Assembly (NCBI GenBank): GCA_934622035.1 | Contig: CAKTVG010000010.1 | Location: 16,804 to 80,803 of the forward strand | Length of the DNA: 64,000 nt | From: an uncultured Oscillospiraceae bacterium | GTDB lineage: Bacteria; Bacillota; Clostridia; Oscillospirales; Oscillospiraceae | Direction: 5' to 3' | Shown here: piece by piece, positions 34,101-42,106 of the stretch | How positions within the stretch are numbered: the first letter of the stretch is position 1 | Layout of the letters: each line of letters begins with the position of its first letter | Notes under the pieces: generated by a model | Seen by the model: the letters and a program-made list of their open reading frames with translations, nothing else | Database searches by the model: none | What the model was told of the DNA's origin: nothing | Position numbers and translations under genes: made by a program

Positions 34101-34350
34101 GGACGAGAACACCAAGACCGTTGACCTGATCGTCACCGTCCATGGCAACGGCAGAACTACCGTTTCCGGGCTTCCTGTCGGCGCATACACCGTCACAGAG
34201 CAGACCGACTGGTCCTGGCGCTACACGCCGGAAGCCGGAACGCAGACCGTTACCGTCACGCCGGACGGCAGCGCCGTCACCTTTGCGAACGCCCGCACCG
34301 ACGGGCAATGGCTGAACGGCGACAGCTACAGCGTCAACGAATTCCAATAA
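31129..34350 (+). CDS. Giant surface protein with InlB-type repeats and SpaA-like domain
   Basis: A 1073-residue secreted protein with a signal peptide (residues about 8-35, ending near AALAED). Residues about 200-265 and 690-810 hold InlB B-type repeats (YTVIFDVNGG, GYTFLGWGE, AVFVGWYQNPECTGE, GYVFVGWFY). Residues about 305-350 and 445-485 hold His/Cys motifs such as HVHTEDCGKLICGK and HTHTDSCYACGR. MucBP-like segments follow (YTVHYYKAGTTEKLADD, YTVYYRDAQG). The end has a SpaA/Cna-B fold (LTIAKTG... YTVTEQ) that may form an isopeptide bond. There is no LPXTG, so it may be held by the fibre or the anchor protein downstream. Confidence 0.8.
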   Translation: MYRKPRRNLCKGLTLLLCLVVLLTSVHLGGAAALAEDSGTVNITVNYVYASNQSMVAQPYQAQITKGAAFHKTLELPRLLNYAIPTDRATGLGEGIVLDSTAGTLAIDLESVDADVTVTLYYVAGQAKYHVYHYFQNLEDDGYTLREPVVELVGDIDSYTEAVADAVPGFHCKGVPQTTIAADGTTVVEIYYDRDYYTVIFDVNGGINGPEPIYAKYGAAFRVADVRTPARAGYTFLGWGEPALSGEVEITGNITYTAQWLPNRGQADYTIVLWGQNANDDEYSYLSSHEAWGHVGEEVNWEGNPLISHVHTEDCGKLICGKEAHTHSDACGLNCPHVHDLTCYGLSANASKTSPNDNTKWWNNSKPETYFARLGIENGCLYYDDENAALDSADYYYLRLNGAYYSLSETLFNKLKGQQLGKTDDGTSSNKDYYYKYSINPSGISCTHTHTDSCYACGRIEHTHSAACFASLDCKIDDTTPKYMSELHPGNNLWNYERSDTVTVDADGSTVLNVYFTRREFTLHFRKANSNSDDYGSITARWGQNIDAEYKAVVAKAGSSFWSRNRDGSNPWTNYIGVMPTENATYYNYKRTGSGTSTMTYYSENLTGGYDVIFTVSFPGTNLVVSDEDRYEFEGFTYDHGTSNDSNCNGAKFYYNRNRYALEFYSASGNDPDKTEQVKYQTPLGAYNYTPTAKPDTVEPDAVFVGWYQNPECTGERFDLAAHVMPAHNVALYAKWVNGLYGVTTYTDETRRALYTYDGYTGIQENIEKYSLATEPTAPSRDGYVFVGWFYREDGVEKPFSFTMPITRDYELYPKFSEPQAVTYTVHYYKAGTTEKLADDRTNSVMIGTTVTERAKMGTDLNLVPAGQQNNYYPEKTSTSVIINQLEQEIIFYYSEATEVSYTVYYRDAQGNDLISPVTKTTSFVTVTEQYVTIPNYAPRQFQITQDLSSDAEQNRIIFIYDPTLSTLTIAKTGALDIDENQTFVFRIQGTDENTKTVDLIVTVHGNGRTTVSGLPVGAYTVTEQTDWSWRYTPEAGTQTVTVTPDGSAVTFANARTDGQWLNGDSYSVNEFQ

Positions 34351-34365
34351 GGAGGGAATGGAACC

Positions 34366-34980
34366 ATGGATCATCAGGAAAACCGCAGGCCCTCCAAGCG
34401 CACGCGTCAGCGCCAGCGCCGCCGCACCCGCATTCTCGTATTGATGATTTCCCTGCTGCTGATCGTTGCGATCGGTGCAGGCGGAACCGTCGCCTACCTT
34501 CTGACCAAAACCGGTGAAACCAAAAATACCTTCACGCCCGGCGTTGTCTCCTGCAAGGTTGTCGAAACCTTCGACAAGCAGACCAAAACCGACGTCAAGG
34601 TGCAGAATACCGGCAACACCGACGCCTACCTCCGTGCGCTGATCGTGGCCACCTGGGTCAAGGAGGACGGAACGACGCTCGCTGCAGCGCCGCAGGAAGC
34701 CACAGACTACACGCTCCGCTTTGCCGAAAACTCCGGCTGGCTCGAGATCAACGGCTACTGGTACTACACCAGACCCGTCGCACCGACAGAAACCACCGTC
34801 GCATTGATTGATTCCTGTACCCTCGCAGAGGGCGCAAGCGTTCCGGAGGGTTGCCACCTCTCCGTGGAGATCATCGCCTCGGCAGTTCAGTCCGTCCCGG
34901 CAAACGCTGCCGCTGAAAAGTGGAATCTCACGATCGATGCAAACGGAACCATCACAGGAAGCGGGGTGACCGGCGCATGA
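34366..34980 (+). CDS. TasA/CalY-like fibre protein D (SipW substrate)
   Basis: A 204-residue exported protein with an unusually basic N-terminus (RRPSKRTRQRQRRRTR) before the hydrophobic segment and the junction GGTVAYLLTKTGETKNTFTPG. The mature domain has VQNTGNTDAYLRALIVATW, matching the TasA-like pattern. It follows the giant gene by 15 bases and overlaps the anchor gene by ATGA. Its position suggests an adaptor between fibre and wall anchor, by analogy with TapA; this is inference. Confidence 0.82.
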   Translation: MDHQENRRPSKRTRQRQRRRTRILVLMISLLLIVAIGAGGTVAYLLTKTGETKNTFTPGVVSCKVVETFDKQTKTDVKVQNTGNTDAYLRALIVATWVKEDGTTLAAAPQEATDYTLRFAENSGWLEINGYWYYTRPVAPTETTVALIDSCTLAEGASVPEGCHLSVEIIASAVQSVPANAAAEKWNLTIDANGTITGSGVTGA

Positions 34981-35624
34981 AAAAGATGACAAAAACCGCA
35001 GTCGCCCTTCTTCTCGCATTGACGGCGCTTCTGAGCTGCGCCGCCTTTGCCCAGGCCGCCGACGGCTCCGTCATCTATGACGGCAACGCGCAGGATTTCA
35101 TCTTCGCGCCCGGCAGCGACTACTCCCCCACTGACCTCTTCCCCGATTTCAAGGGGCTTCTGCCCGGCGACACGCTAACGCAGAAAATCACGGTGAAGAA
35201 CGATGCCTCCAAGGCGGTCAAGGTTCGCATTTACCTACGCTCTCTTGGTGCGCAGGAGGGCTCGGAGGAGCTTCTCTCCTACCTGAAGCTGACCGTCACA
35301 CAGGACGGCTCGACAAAGCTTTTTGAAGCACCCGCCGCGCAAACCGCGCAGCTGACCGACTGGGTCAGCCTCGGCACACTCTATTCCGGCGGCACAGCCG
35401 ACCTTGAGGTCAAGCTGGAGGTCTCCCCGGAGCTTGGCAACGAGTTCCAGGATGCCATTGGCTATCTCGACTGGGAATTCAAGGTGGAGGAGCTTCCGAT
35501 CTCCCCCTCCGACCCGAAAACCGGCGATGAAACGCCCATCGCGCTCTATGCTGCTGCACTGAGCCTCAGCGCTGTTGGCGCAGCCGCTCTGCTGGTTCTT
35601 CTTCGGAAGAAAAAAGCAAAATAA
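34977..35624 (+). CDS. Cell-wall-anchored surface protein of the fibre locus
   Basis: A 215-residue protein with a cleavable signal (MKKMTKTAVALLLALTALL) and a beta-rich domain (TLTQKITVKNDASKAVKVRIY). The C-terminus is DPKTGDETP, then a hydrophobic helix, then RKKKAK: a sortase-type sorting signal in which the usual leucine of LPXTG is absent (xPKTGD). No sortase gene is in the window. It is coupled to fibre protein D by ATGA and ends the operon. It could anchor the fibre to peptidoglycan. Confidence 0.8.
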   Translation: MKKMTKTAVALLLALTALLSCAAFAQAADGSVIYDGNAQDFIFAPGSDYSPTDLFPDFKGLLPGDTLTQKITVKNDASKAVKVRIYLRSLGAQEGSEELLSYLKLTVTQDGSTKLFEAPAAQTAQLTDWVSLGTLYSGGTADLEVKLEVSPELGNEFQDAIGYLDWEFKVEELPISPSDPKTGDETPIALYAAALSLSAVGAAALLVLLRKKKAK

Positions 35625-35628
35625 ATCA

Positions 35629-35664
35629 GCGCCGCCGCATTTCACATGCGGCGGCGCTTTTTTA
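35629..35664 (+). terminator. Terminator of the surface-fibre operon
   Basis: GCGCCGCCGCAT and its complement (12-bp stem, 5-base loop) followed by TTTTTT. It is also downstream of the converging PII gene. Confidence 0.88.
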
Positions 35665-35672
35665 TTCTTCAA

Positions 35673-36329
35673 TTATTGCAGTAGCCCGAAGCCTGCAACC
35701 TCGCTGGTCGGCAGAGAGAATACGATGGTCCCCGCCTCCGTGTTCGGTCCGGCCTTTTCCAGAATCGCCTTCATAATGCCGGCCTTCTGTTCCGTCCGAG
35801 CCACGATCAGGATGACCTCCTTTTCCCGGGCAATAGAAACATTGTAGAACTTCTTCTCGCCCTCCGCGCCGGTGCCCTTGCCGTGCAGGACGGTTCCCCC
35901 GGCAGCGCCTGCGCTACGCGCAGCGTTCATGACCTGGTCAGTTCGGCCTTCGTTGGCAATCGCCACGATCAATTCATAGGAATAGTTCAGCTCCGGTGTG
36001 TACTTGGCCGTCTGGCCCCCGTTGAGAAATGCCACTGTCTTTCCTCCTCCGATACTTTTCATGGGAACGGACACGACGATCCCGTGTCCCGGCACGCCGA
36101 GGAACATTCGCCGCTTCTGCTCACGGATCAATTCTCTCGTCTGTTCCGCGCTGGCAACGGTCATCACCACGCGCTTTTCGTTGCTTTCAATGCCGAGAAT
36201 GTCCAGCATGCTGCGCACGGCGGTTCCGTGCGCGTGCAGGACGATGCTGATGGGCAGCGACAGCTCCGCACAGAGCGCCGCCAGCGTATCCAGCGCACGC
36301 GGATCGCAGATAGAAATCACATAATTCAC
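35673..36329 (-). CDS. Tandem PII-like regulatory protein
   Basis: A 218-residue protein made of two PII/GlnB-like ferredoxin folds. Domain 2 (residues about 110-215) is closest to PII: IANEGRTDQVMNAARSAGA, then REKEVILIVARTEQK and GTIVFSLPTSEVAGF. Domain 1 is more divergent. I choose GTG 36329 as the start because it forms a GTGA overlap with the DUF1538 stop and has GGGAGGTGG upstream; an in-frame TTG at 36347 is the alternative. Partnered with a DUF1538 membrane protein, it probably senses a nucleotide or ion and gates the transporter. Confidence 0.78.
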   Translation of the reverse strand: MNYVISICDPRALDTLAALCAELSLPISIVLHAHGTAVRSMLDILGIESNEKRVVMTVASAEQTRELIREQKRRMFLGVPGHGIVVSVPMKSIGGGKTVAFLNGGQTAKYTPELNYSYELIVAIANEGRTDQVMNAARSAGAAGGTVLHGKGTGAEGEKKFYNVSIAREKEVILIVARTEQKAGIMKAILEKAGPNTEAGTIVFSLPTSEVAGFGLLQ

Positions 36330-37867
36330 GCCGCATCCACCTCCCAAAGCTCCACAATGTCGAAGTCGCCGTACTCCGCAGGCGCTTTCTCTGCACGGCG
36401 GTTTTTCAGCTCGTAATAGAAGCCGACGGCCTGAATGGAAATCAGCGGCATCATGGCAACCATCGCCACCACGCCGAAGGCGTCCTGCAAAACGTTTCCC
36501 CCCAGCGCGCTGCTCGCGCCGATCATAAATTGCAGCATAAAGGTCGCCGTCATGGGGCCGGAGGCCACGCCGCCGGAGTCAAAGGCAATCGCGGTGTAAA
36601 TGTCCGGTACGAAGAAAGACAGCAGCAGCGCAATTGCATAGCCCGGAAGCAGGAACCAGAGGATGGAAATGCCTGTCAGCACGCGCAGCATCGCCAGCGC
36701 CATCGCCGCAGCAATCGCAATCGAGAGACTGCGCTTGATGGTCTTGCCGGGAATCGCGCCGGCGCTGACCTCCTCTATCTGCTTCTCCAGCACGGCCACA
36801 GCGGGCTCTGCCGAGATGATAAACCAGCCCAGCAGGGCGCAAAGGGGAATCATCAGCCACTTCGTCCAGCTTCCGGCCAGCTGCTGCCCCAGCACCGCGC
36901 CCAGCGCGGAAAAGCCGACGTTGACACCCGTCAGGAAAAGGACAAGGCCGACATAGGTATAGACGATGCCCGTCAGGATCTTTGCCAGGTTGTGTCTCGA
37001 AAGGCGAAGAGAGAATACCTGAAACAGGAAGAAAATCACAATAATCGGTGCAAGAGACAGGGCCATTTCTCCCAGATACATCGGAATCCCGCGCAAATAG
37101 GCCGCGCCGATGGCGACAGTTGAAGGGTATGTAACAGTGTTCAATTCCGGTGTGGCATCGCCGGAGCGATAGAAAAAGCCGAGAATCAGAACCGCAAGAA
37201 TCGGGCCGATAGAGCTGAGCGCAACAAGGCCGAAGCTGTCGGATTCCGCGTGATCGTCGCTTCGCGTGTTGGATACGCCGACGCCCATGGCGAGAATGAA
37301 TGGCACGGTCATCGGGCCGGTCGTCACGCCGCCGGAGTCAAAGGCGACGCTGAGGAAGCTCTTGTCCGCGAAGGCCGCCAGCAGAAATACAAGCGCATAC
37401 GAGCCGATGAGCAGCCAGCGCAGCCGCATGCCGGTCAGAATCCGCAGCATGCACAGCGACAGGAAGAACCCCACGCCCACGCCCACAGCGATCAGCAGCA
37501 CGGTTTTGTCAATGTGCGGCACGGTCTCTGCCAGTACCTGTAGGTCCGGCTCCGCCACGGTAACGGCAAAGCCCAGCAAAAAGCTCACCGAGAGGATCAG
37601 CGGCAGATTCCGCGAGCGCGTCAAACTTGTGCCGATTTTACTTCCGATCGGCGTCATGGAAATCTCCGCGCCGAGAGAAAACAGCCCCATTCCCACGATG
37701 AGCAGCACACTGCCAAGCAGAAAGCTCAGCAGCAGATCCGCCTGAAGCGGCGCAATCGTGAGGCAAAGCAGCGTAACAATCACAATAATCGGCAGGGTCG
37801 AGCGCAGCGATTCGAGAAGCTTTTCCACGATCGCCGTTTTGTTGTTCCCCAAAAAGGATTTGTTCAA
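36326..37867 (-). CDS. DUF1538 family membrane protein (two DUF1538 domains)
   Basis: A 513-residue integral membrane protein with two copies of DUF1538. Each half has a matching FDSGGVTTGPMTVPF or FDSGGVASGPMTATF motif and a TVAEPDLQVL or SAEPAVAVLE motif. It starts with TTG at 37867 (AGGAG upstream). The family is annotated as a putative transporter; its cargo is unknown. The coupled PII-like gene suggests a transporter controlled by a PII switch, like AmtB-GlnK or SbtA-SbtB. The repeated GGV(T/A)(T/S)GPMT loops may form the ion path. Confidence 0.83.
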   Translation of the reverse strand: MNKSFLGNNKTAIVEKLLESLRSTLPIIVIVTLLCLTIAPLQADLLLSFLLGSVLLIVGMGLFSLGAEISMTPIGSKIGTSLTRSRNLPLILSVSFLLGFAVTVAEPDLQVLAETVPHIDKTVLLIAVGVGVGFFLSLCMLRILTGMRLRWLLIGSYALVFLLAAFADKSFLSVAFDSGGVTTGPMTVPFILAMGVGVSNTRSDDHAESDSFGLVALSSIGPILAVLILGFFYRSGDATPELNTVTYPSTVAIGAAYLRGIPMYLGEMALSLAPIIVIFFLFQVFSLRLSRHNLAKILTGIVYTYVGLVLFLTGVNVGFSALGAVLGQQLAGSWTKWLMIPLCALLGWFIISAEPAVAVLEKQIEEVSAGAIPGKTIKRSLSIAIAAAMALAMLRVLTGISILWFLLPGYAIALLLSFFVPDIYTAIAFDSGGVASGPMTATFMLQFMIGASSALGGNVLQDAFGVVAMVAMMPLISIQAVGFYYELKNRRAEKAPAEYGDFDIVELWEVDAA

Positions 37868-37921
37868 CGTTGGCTCCTACCTTTCCTTCGCCGCAAGGGC
37901 GAAATCATTTCCTTATACCGT

Positions 37922-37950
37922 ATTTTACTAAAAAATGCGAATGAAGTCAA
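37922..37950 (-). promoter_or_regulatory. Promoter of DUF1538-PII operon
   Basis: TTGACT (37945-37950), 17-bp spacer, TAAAAT (37922-37927), leftward. Confidence 0.65.
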
Positions 37951-38073
37951 TAAACAAACTGTGAACACTGAATTTGCACCGAAAAGCTTTGAAAATCGAG
38001 CATTTTTGCAAATTCAGCAAACTGCCGCCAAATATAAGCGGCCGCTGCCTATGCACGGGAAGCGGCCGTCTTT

Positions 38074-38907
38074 TCATTCTTTGATTTTCTCACGCAGCAT
38101 GGCATGCACCAGCGTCAGAATTTCCTGCTGCTTCCGCAGCACCGCCGCATCCGGCGCAGCCTGCAAAAGGAGCGGCAGATTGTCCAGCAGCAGCGGCGGG
38201 CAGTACGGCAGCGCACACAGCGCAGCCTCCAGCCGCTTGTCGCCGGTAAAATAGACCCGGTTCAGCGCAAACAAAACCTGCGCCATATCCAAAACCGTGT
38301 GCAGCACGATCGGCGCGGTAAAGAGGTAATCCCCGCGGCGAACCGCACTGTCATAGTGAAAATTCCCGATCCACGTGGAGGCGCGCTCGAAGAAACAGGA
38401 AAGGATCGACCGCCGCAGCTTCTCCGGATAGACGCGGATTCTCTCCTGCTGCATGTGCAGATAGCCGTCCGGATCCCACAGCGGGCGCACAAAGCTCAGC
38501 TCACTCAGACAGATGAAGCTGTAATAGCCATTGGAGGTCCAGGTCTGCGGAATGATCTCGAATTCCCCCGCAAGGCACTGCTCCACGCCTCGCAGCAGCT
38601 TGCCGCGCGGCTTTGCCGTGACCTCCACAGGCACGCCGCAATAGGAAAAATTGATTGCGCCGCCGTATGGCTCTGACATAAAATTCTTCGAGACGTAGTA
38701 GTCCTTCCCGGCCTCCGCCACGGGCAGAAGCTGCGCGCAAATCTCGTTCTGCGGCTTCATTTCTTCAAAGTAAAGATACAAATCCAGGTCTGAGATCGCA
38801 TCGTCCGTTTTCGTCGCACGGGAACCGGCCAAAGCAATGGAGCAGTCGCCGACAGTCAATTCTTTGAGCATCGGCAGCAGCCCGGCAATCAGTGCCTCCG
38901 TCTGCAT
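38074..38907 (-). CDS. Nucleotidyltransferase-fold protein
   Basis: A 277-residue protein with a pol-beta-type nucleotidyltransferase core: ALAGSRATKTDDAISDLDLYLYF (residues about 24-46, in family form GSx...DLD) supplies the metal aspartates. The C-terminal part is helical, like DUF4037 or aminoglycoside-type transferases. The acceptor is unknown; it may modify a small molecule, or a tRNA or protein. It lies 3 bases past rpiB and is the last gene of the leftward run from 42082. A G+C-rich hairpin near 38040-38070 follows it. Confidence 0.72.
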   Translation of the reverse strand: MQTEALIAGLLPMLKELTVGDCSIALAGSRATKTDDAISDLDLYLYFEEMKPQNEICAQLLPVAEAGKDYYVSKNFMSEPYGGAINFSYCGVPVEVTAKPRGKLLRGVEQCLAGEFEIIPQTWTSNGYYSFICLSELSFVRPLWDPDGYLHMQQERIRVYPEKLRRSILSCFFERASTWIGNFHYDSAVRRGDYLFTAPIVLHTVLDMAQVLFALNRVYFTGDKRLEAALCALPYCPPLLLDNLPLLLQAAPDAAVLRKQQEILTLVHAMLREKIKE

Positions 38908-38910
38908 CGC

Positions 38911-39354
38911 TTATTCCTTTTCAATCGCCATCATCTTATCGATGCGGCGCTGGTGGCGCTCGCCGTTACTGAAGGGCGTGTCCAGCCAGGTGTCCACGAT
39001 CTCCAGAGCAAGCATCGTGCCGACGCAGCCCGCGCCCAGCGCCATCATGTTCGTGTCGTTGTGCTCACGGGTCAGGCGGGCAGACATCTTGTCGTGCAGC
39101 AGCGCACAGCGCACGCCCCTGACCTTGTTGGCCGTGATGCTCACGCCGATGCCGGTCGTGCAGATCACGATGCCGCGCTCACACTCGCCGGAGGCCACCG
39201 CCTCCGCCGCCGGGCGGGCAAAATCGGGATAGTCGCAGCTTTCCTTGGAAAACGTGCCGAAATCGCGGACGGCAAAGCCGCGCTTTTCCAGATGCGCCTT
39301 CACTTCATTTTTCAGATCGAGACCGCCATGGTCACAGGCAAGAGAAATTTTCAT
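38911..39354 (-). CDS. rpiB: Ribose 5-phosphate isomerase B
   Basis: A 147-residue RpiB/LacAB-type isomerase starting MKISLACDHGGLDLKN. The base cysteine is in VICTTGIGVSITANK and the histidine in LTREHNDTNMMALG. It interconverts ribose 5-phosphate and ribulose 5-phosphate. The ATG at 39354 has GGAGG 8 bases upstream; the in-frame ATG at 39369 would place that site inside the gene. It is in a run with the unknown membrane protein and the nucleotidyltransferase. Confidence 0.93.
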   Translation of the reverse strand: MKISLACDHGGLDLKNEVKAHLEKRGFAVRDFGTFSKESCDYPDFARPAAEAVASGECERGIVICTTGIGVSITANKVRGVRCALLHDKMSARLTREHNDTNMMALGAGCVGTMLALEIVDTWLDTPFSNGERHQRRIDKMMAIEKE

Positions 39355-39372
39355 TGATACATCCTCCATAAA

Positions 39373-40458
39373 TCAGGGTAACCAGAGTTCCATCAGGTAA
39401 AACAGGGGCATCGCCGCAGCGCTGAGGATCTCCGCAGCGCGCCAGCGTTTTCCGAGCGTGCTGAGCGCCCAGGCGGGCAGCGGCAGAAGCGCAAGCGCCA
39501 TGGCTGGATACCCGCCGAGGAGCCAGAGCGCCGCAAAGGGCAGCAGCAGAAGCAGCATTGCCAAGCAGCACAGCTCACGGCGCGCGAACAGCCCGTAGAA
39601 CGCCGGCGGCAATGACGCCGCGGCATAAAGCAGCAGATAGCACTCCCGCCATTGCAGCCGAACCGTGCGTCCCTCCGGCCGCAGCTCATGCAAAAGGCGC
39701 ACGAAGGCAGTACAGAAGTCTGACAGCAGCGTTCTCGCGCCGGCCGGCGTCTCGCCCGCCAGCCAGAGATGCGCAAGATACAGCCCCGCCGCACAGAGCG
39801 CCACGGTCAGCGGTGTAAGCACCAGCGAAATCAGGAATCTTCCGCCGCGTTCCTCATCTCCGGCACGCCAGCGCTGCACCTGTGCAAATAGATAGGCCGC
39901 CGGATAAACCGGCGCCAGCCAGAAGAGCCTGTGCTCCAGCAGAACCGCCGCGCCGAACAGCAGCGTGAACGCCGGCAGCAGCAACGCCCAGGGAAACAAC
40001 CCCTCCGCCGGGTCGCGTCCCAGCCAGAGAAGAAGGGCAAGGAGCGACGTCACCATCAGCGCCGCGGGCAGCGGCGTCTCCGGCAGCATGGCAGGCAGCA
40101 GCGCTGCAAAAAGCGCGGACGTCAGTGCATCGGCGCAAAACAGGCGCAGAGAGAGATAGAATTCCCCCGCACAGGCGGCATAGAGCAGCGTCTGCCAGCC
40201 CAGCTGACCGCCCGCCAGCAGGGAAATCCCCACGCCGCCCAGCGCGGTAAGGGCGAACCATAGAAGGTCCGTCAAGCGCAGGCGCCCGCAGCGCAGCGCT
40301 GTCGGGCTTTTTCTGCCGATGCGGGACATCCACTCCGTTGTGCCCCGGCGCGGCGGTACGGCCAAAAAGAAGAACAGCAGCAGCGCCGCCGCCAGAATGG
40401 CAAAGCCGAGCACCGGCACGATGTGGCCCGCTTCCCAATCCGTCATCTGAAAGGCCAC
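39373..40458 (-). CDS. Unknown polytopic membrane protein
   Basis: A 361-residue leucine/alanine-rich membrane protein with roughly ten predicted helices and no family I recognise. The start is GTG 40458 with GGAGGG six bases upstream. A basic, soluble patch follows the first helix (VPPRRGTTEWMSRIGRKS), and another lies around RWRAGDEERGG (near residue 197). It sits between a cysteine desulfurase and rpiB in a leftward run. The context gives no clear hint of its job. Its amino-acid bias and positive loops support a real gene. Confidence 0.6.
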   Translation of the reverse strand: MAFQMTDWEAGHIVPVLGFAILAAALLLFFFLAVPPRRGTTEWMSRIGRKSPTALRCGRLRLTDLLWFALTALGGVGISLLAGGQLGWQTLLYAACAGEFYLSLRLFCADALTSALFAALLPAMLPETPLPAALMVTSLLALLLWLGRDPAEGLFPWALLLPAFTLLFGAAVLLEHRLFWLAPVYPAAYLFAQVQRWRAGDEERGGRFLISLVLTPLTVALCAAGLYLAHLWLAGETPAGARTLLSDFCTAFVRLLHELRPEGRTVRLQWRECYLLLYAAASLPPAFYGLFARRELCCLAMLLLLLPFAALWLLGGYPAMALALLPLPAWALSTLGKRWRAAEILSAAAMPLFYLMELWLP

Positions 40459-40508
40459 GGCATTCCCTCCCCTACAAAAAGTTGTAACTCATTTCTGTCA
40501 GAAAACGC

Positions 40509-41639
40509 TCAGCCGTGGGGCCGCAGCGCAGTGATTGCCTCGGCAAGCGCCGCAGCAAAGGCGCGGATCTCCTCCTCCGTCGTCTCGTCGGAAAGGGAGA
40601 CACGGATGGAGCCGTCAATGAGCTCCGGCGCAACGCGCATGCTCTCGAGCACGTGGCTGCGGTGGCCCTTGCTGCACGCCGACCCGGCCGAGACGTAGAC
40701 CTCACGGTCCTGTAAGGCGTTGATCAGCCCCTGTGAACGCACGCCGCGCACCGCCAGGTTCACAATGTGCGGCGCCTCCTGCGCGCCAAGCAGCGTCACG
40801 CCGTCCATGGGCGCAACCAGCTCTCGGCAGAGCTGCTTCAGCCGGTTCTGCTCGGCAATGTCTCGCTGCCGCGTGGGCAGCTTATTTTCGCAGGCGGCGG
40901 CAAAGCCCGCAATCAGCGGCAGCATCTCCGTCCCGCTGCGCAGGCCGGATTCCTGCCCGCCGCCATAGAGATAGGGCGGCAGGCCCAGCTGCGGCCGGAT
41001 ATAGAGCGCACCGACGCCCTTGGACGCATGAATTTTGTGCCCGGAGACGGAAATCAGATCCGCTCCCAGCGTTGCCGCACGGAAGGGCACCTTGAAAAAG
41101 CCTTGCACCGCGTCGGTATGAAAAATGGCATCCGGACAGACACGGTGCGTCAGCTTTGCCATTTTCTCGATCGGCATGACCGCGCCGGACTCGTTGTTGA
41201 CCATCATGATGCTGACGAGCACCGTATCCCTCCGCAGCGCCGCCTGAAGCGACTCCAGAGAAATGCGGCCCTGCTCGTCCGGCTGAAGCCAAGTGACCTC
41301 AAAGCCGCGCTCTTCCAGCTTTTTAAAGGGATTGAGCACTGCATGATGCTCCACGGCAGTAGTGATGATATGCCTGCCGCGTTTGGCCATACGCTCCGCG
41401 GCGGAAAAAATCGCCCAGTTATCCGCTTCCGTACCGCAGGAGGTGAAAAACACCCGGTCCGGCTGGGCGCCCAGCGCCTGCGCTACCGAGCGGCGCGAGG
41501 CTTGCAGCAGTCTTGCGGCGTCAATGCCGAGGCGGTGCACGGAGCTGGGATTGCCCCAGTCGTCGGTCAGCGTGCGTGTGATTGCCTCTACGGCCGCCGC
41601 ACAGGGGCGCGTAGTGGCGGCATTGTCCAGATAGATCAT
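40509..41639 (-). CDS. Cysteine desulfurase (NifS/IscS family)
   Basis: A 376-residue PLP enzyme starting MIYLDNAATTRP. The PLP lysine is in SVSGHKIHASKGVGALY, and the catalytic cysteine loop is YVSAGSACSKGHRSH, the group I (IscS/NifS) form. It differs from the enzyme at 2419, which has a group II-like loop. No iscU, iscR or thiI gene is adjacent; it overlaps a GNAT gene by ATGA instead. It may supply sulfur for clusters or tRNA thiolation; the partner is unknown. Confidence 0.88.
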   Translation of the reverse strand: MIYLDNAATTRPCAAAVEAITRTLTDDWGNPSSVHRLGIDAARLLQASRRSVAQALGAQPDRVFFTSCGTEADNWAIFSAAERMAKRGRHIITTAVEHHAVLNPFKKLEERGFEVTWLQPDEQGRISLESLQAALRRDTVLVSIMMVNNESGAVMPIEKMAKLTHRVCPDAIFHTDAVQGFFKVPFRAATLGADLISVSGHKIHASKGVGALYIRPQLGLPPYLYGGGQESGLRSGTEMLPLIAGFAAACENKLPTRQRDIAEQNRLKQLCRELVAPMDGVTLLGAQEAPHIVNLAVRGVRSQGLINALQDREVYVSAGSACSKGHRSHVLESMRVAPELIDGSIRVSLSDETTEEEIRAFAAALAEAITALRPHG

Positions 41640-42082
41640 TGCGCATCCTCCCGAATCATTTGCAGATAGTCAAGGGACGCAAAACCCATTCGGCGGTAGA
41701 GGCGGCGCGCGCCGGTGTTTTCCTCCTCCACCTCAAGGCGCAGGCGGCGCGCACCGATCGTTTCGCCGTAGCCGCGCAGGAAGGTAAAAAACTCGCTGCC
41801 TGCTCCCCTGCCGCGCGCCTGCGGCCGCAGATACAGCTCCTCGAGCCAGAGCTCGATGCCGCCCGCCTCGTGGGAATACTTCTGCGACAGCAGGGCGTAG
41901 CCCGCCGTCTCCCCCTCGCCGAGGAGGAAGCAGCGCTGCGTCGTTCCCGCCGAAAACAGATCGTCCAGCGTGGCCTCGTGGTAGCTCGCCGGAACGGGGT
42001 GCAGCACCGCGTCCGAAGCATAAAATTCGTCAAACATCTCCCGCAGCAGCTTGCGGTCTGCCGGAGTTGCCGGTCGGATCAT
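41636..42082 (-). CDS. GNAT family N-acetyltransferase
   Basis: A 148-residue acetyltransferase. The CoA-binding motif A is LYLRPQARGRGAGSEFF near residues 82-98, and the C-terminal part has ENTGARRLYRRMGF. The substrate is not readable. It overlaps the cysteine desulfurase start by ATGA, making it the first gene of the run that continues through rpiB. The aminopeptidase upstream lies 24 bases away and may be in the same transcript. Confidence 0.87.
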   Translation of the reverse strand: MIRPATPADRKLLREMFDEFYASDAVLHPVPASYHEATLDDLFSAGTTQRCFLLGEGETAGYALLSQKYSHEAGGIELWLEELYLRPQARGRGAGSEFFTFLRGYGETIGARRLRLEVEEENTGARRLYRRMGFASLDYLQMIREDAQ

Positions 42083-42106
42083 GAAAAACTTCCTCTCCTA
42101 TGGTAA

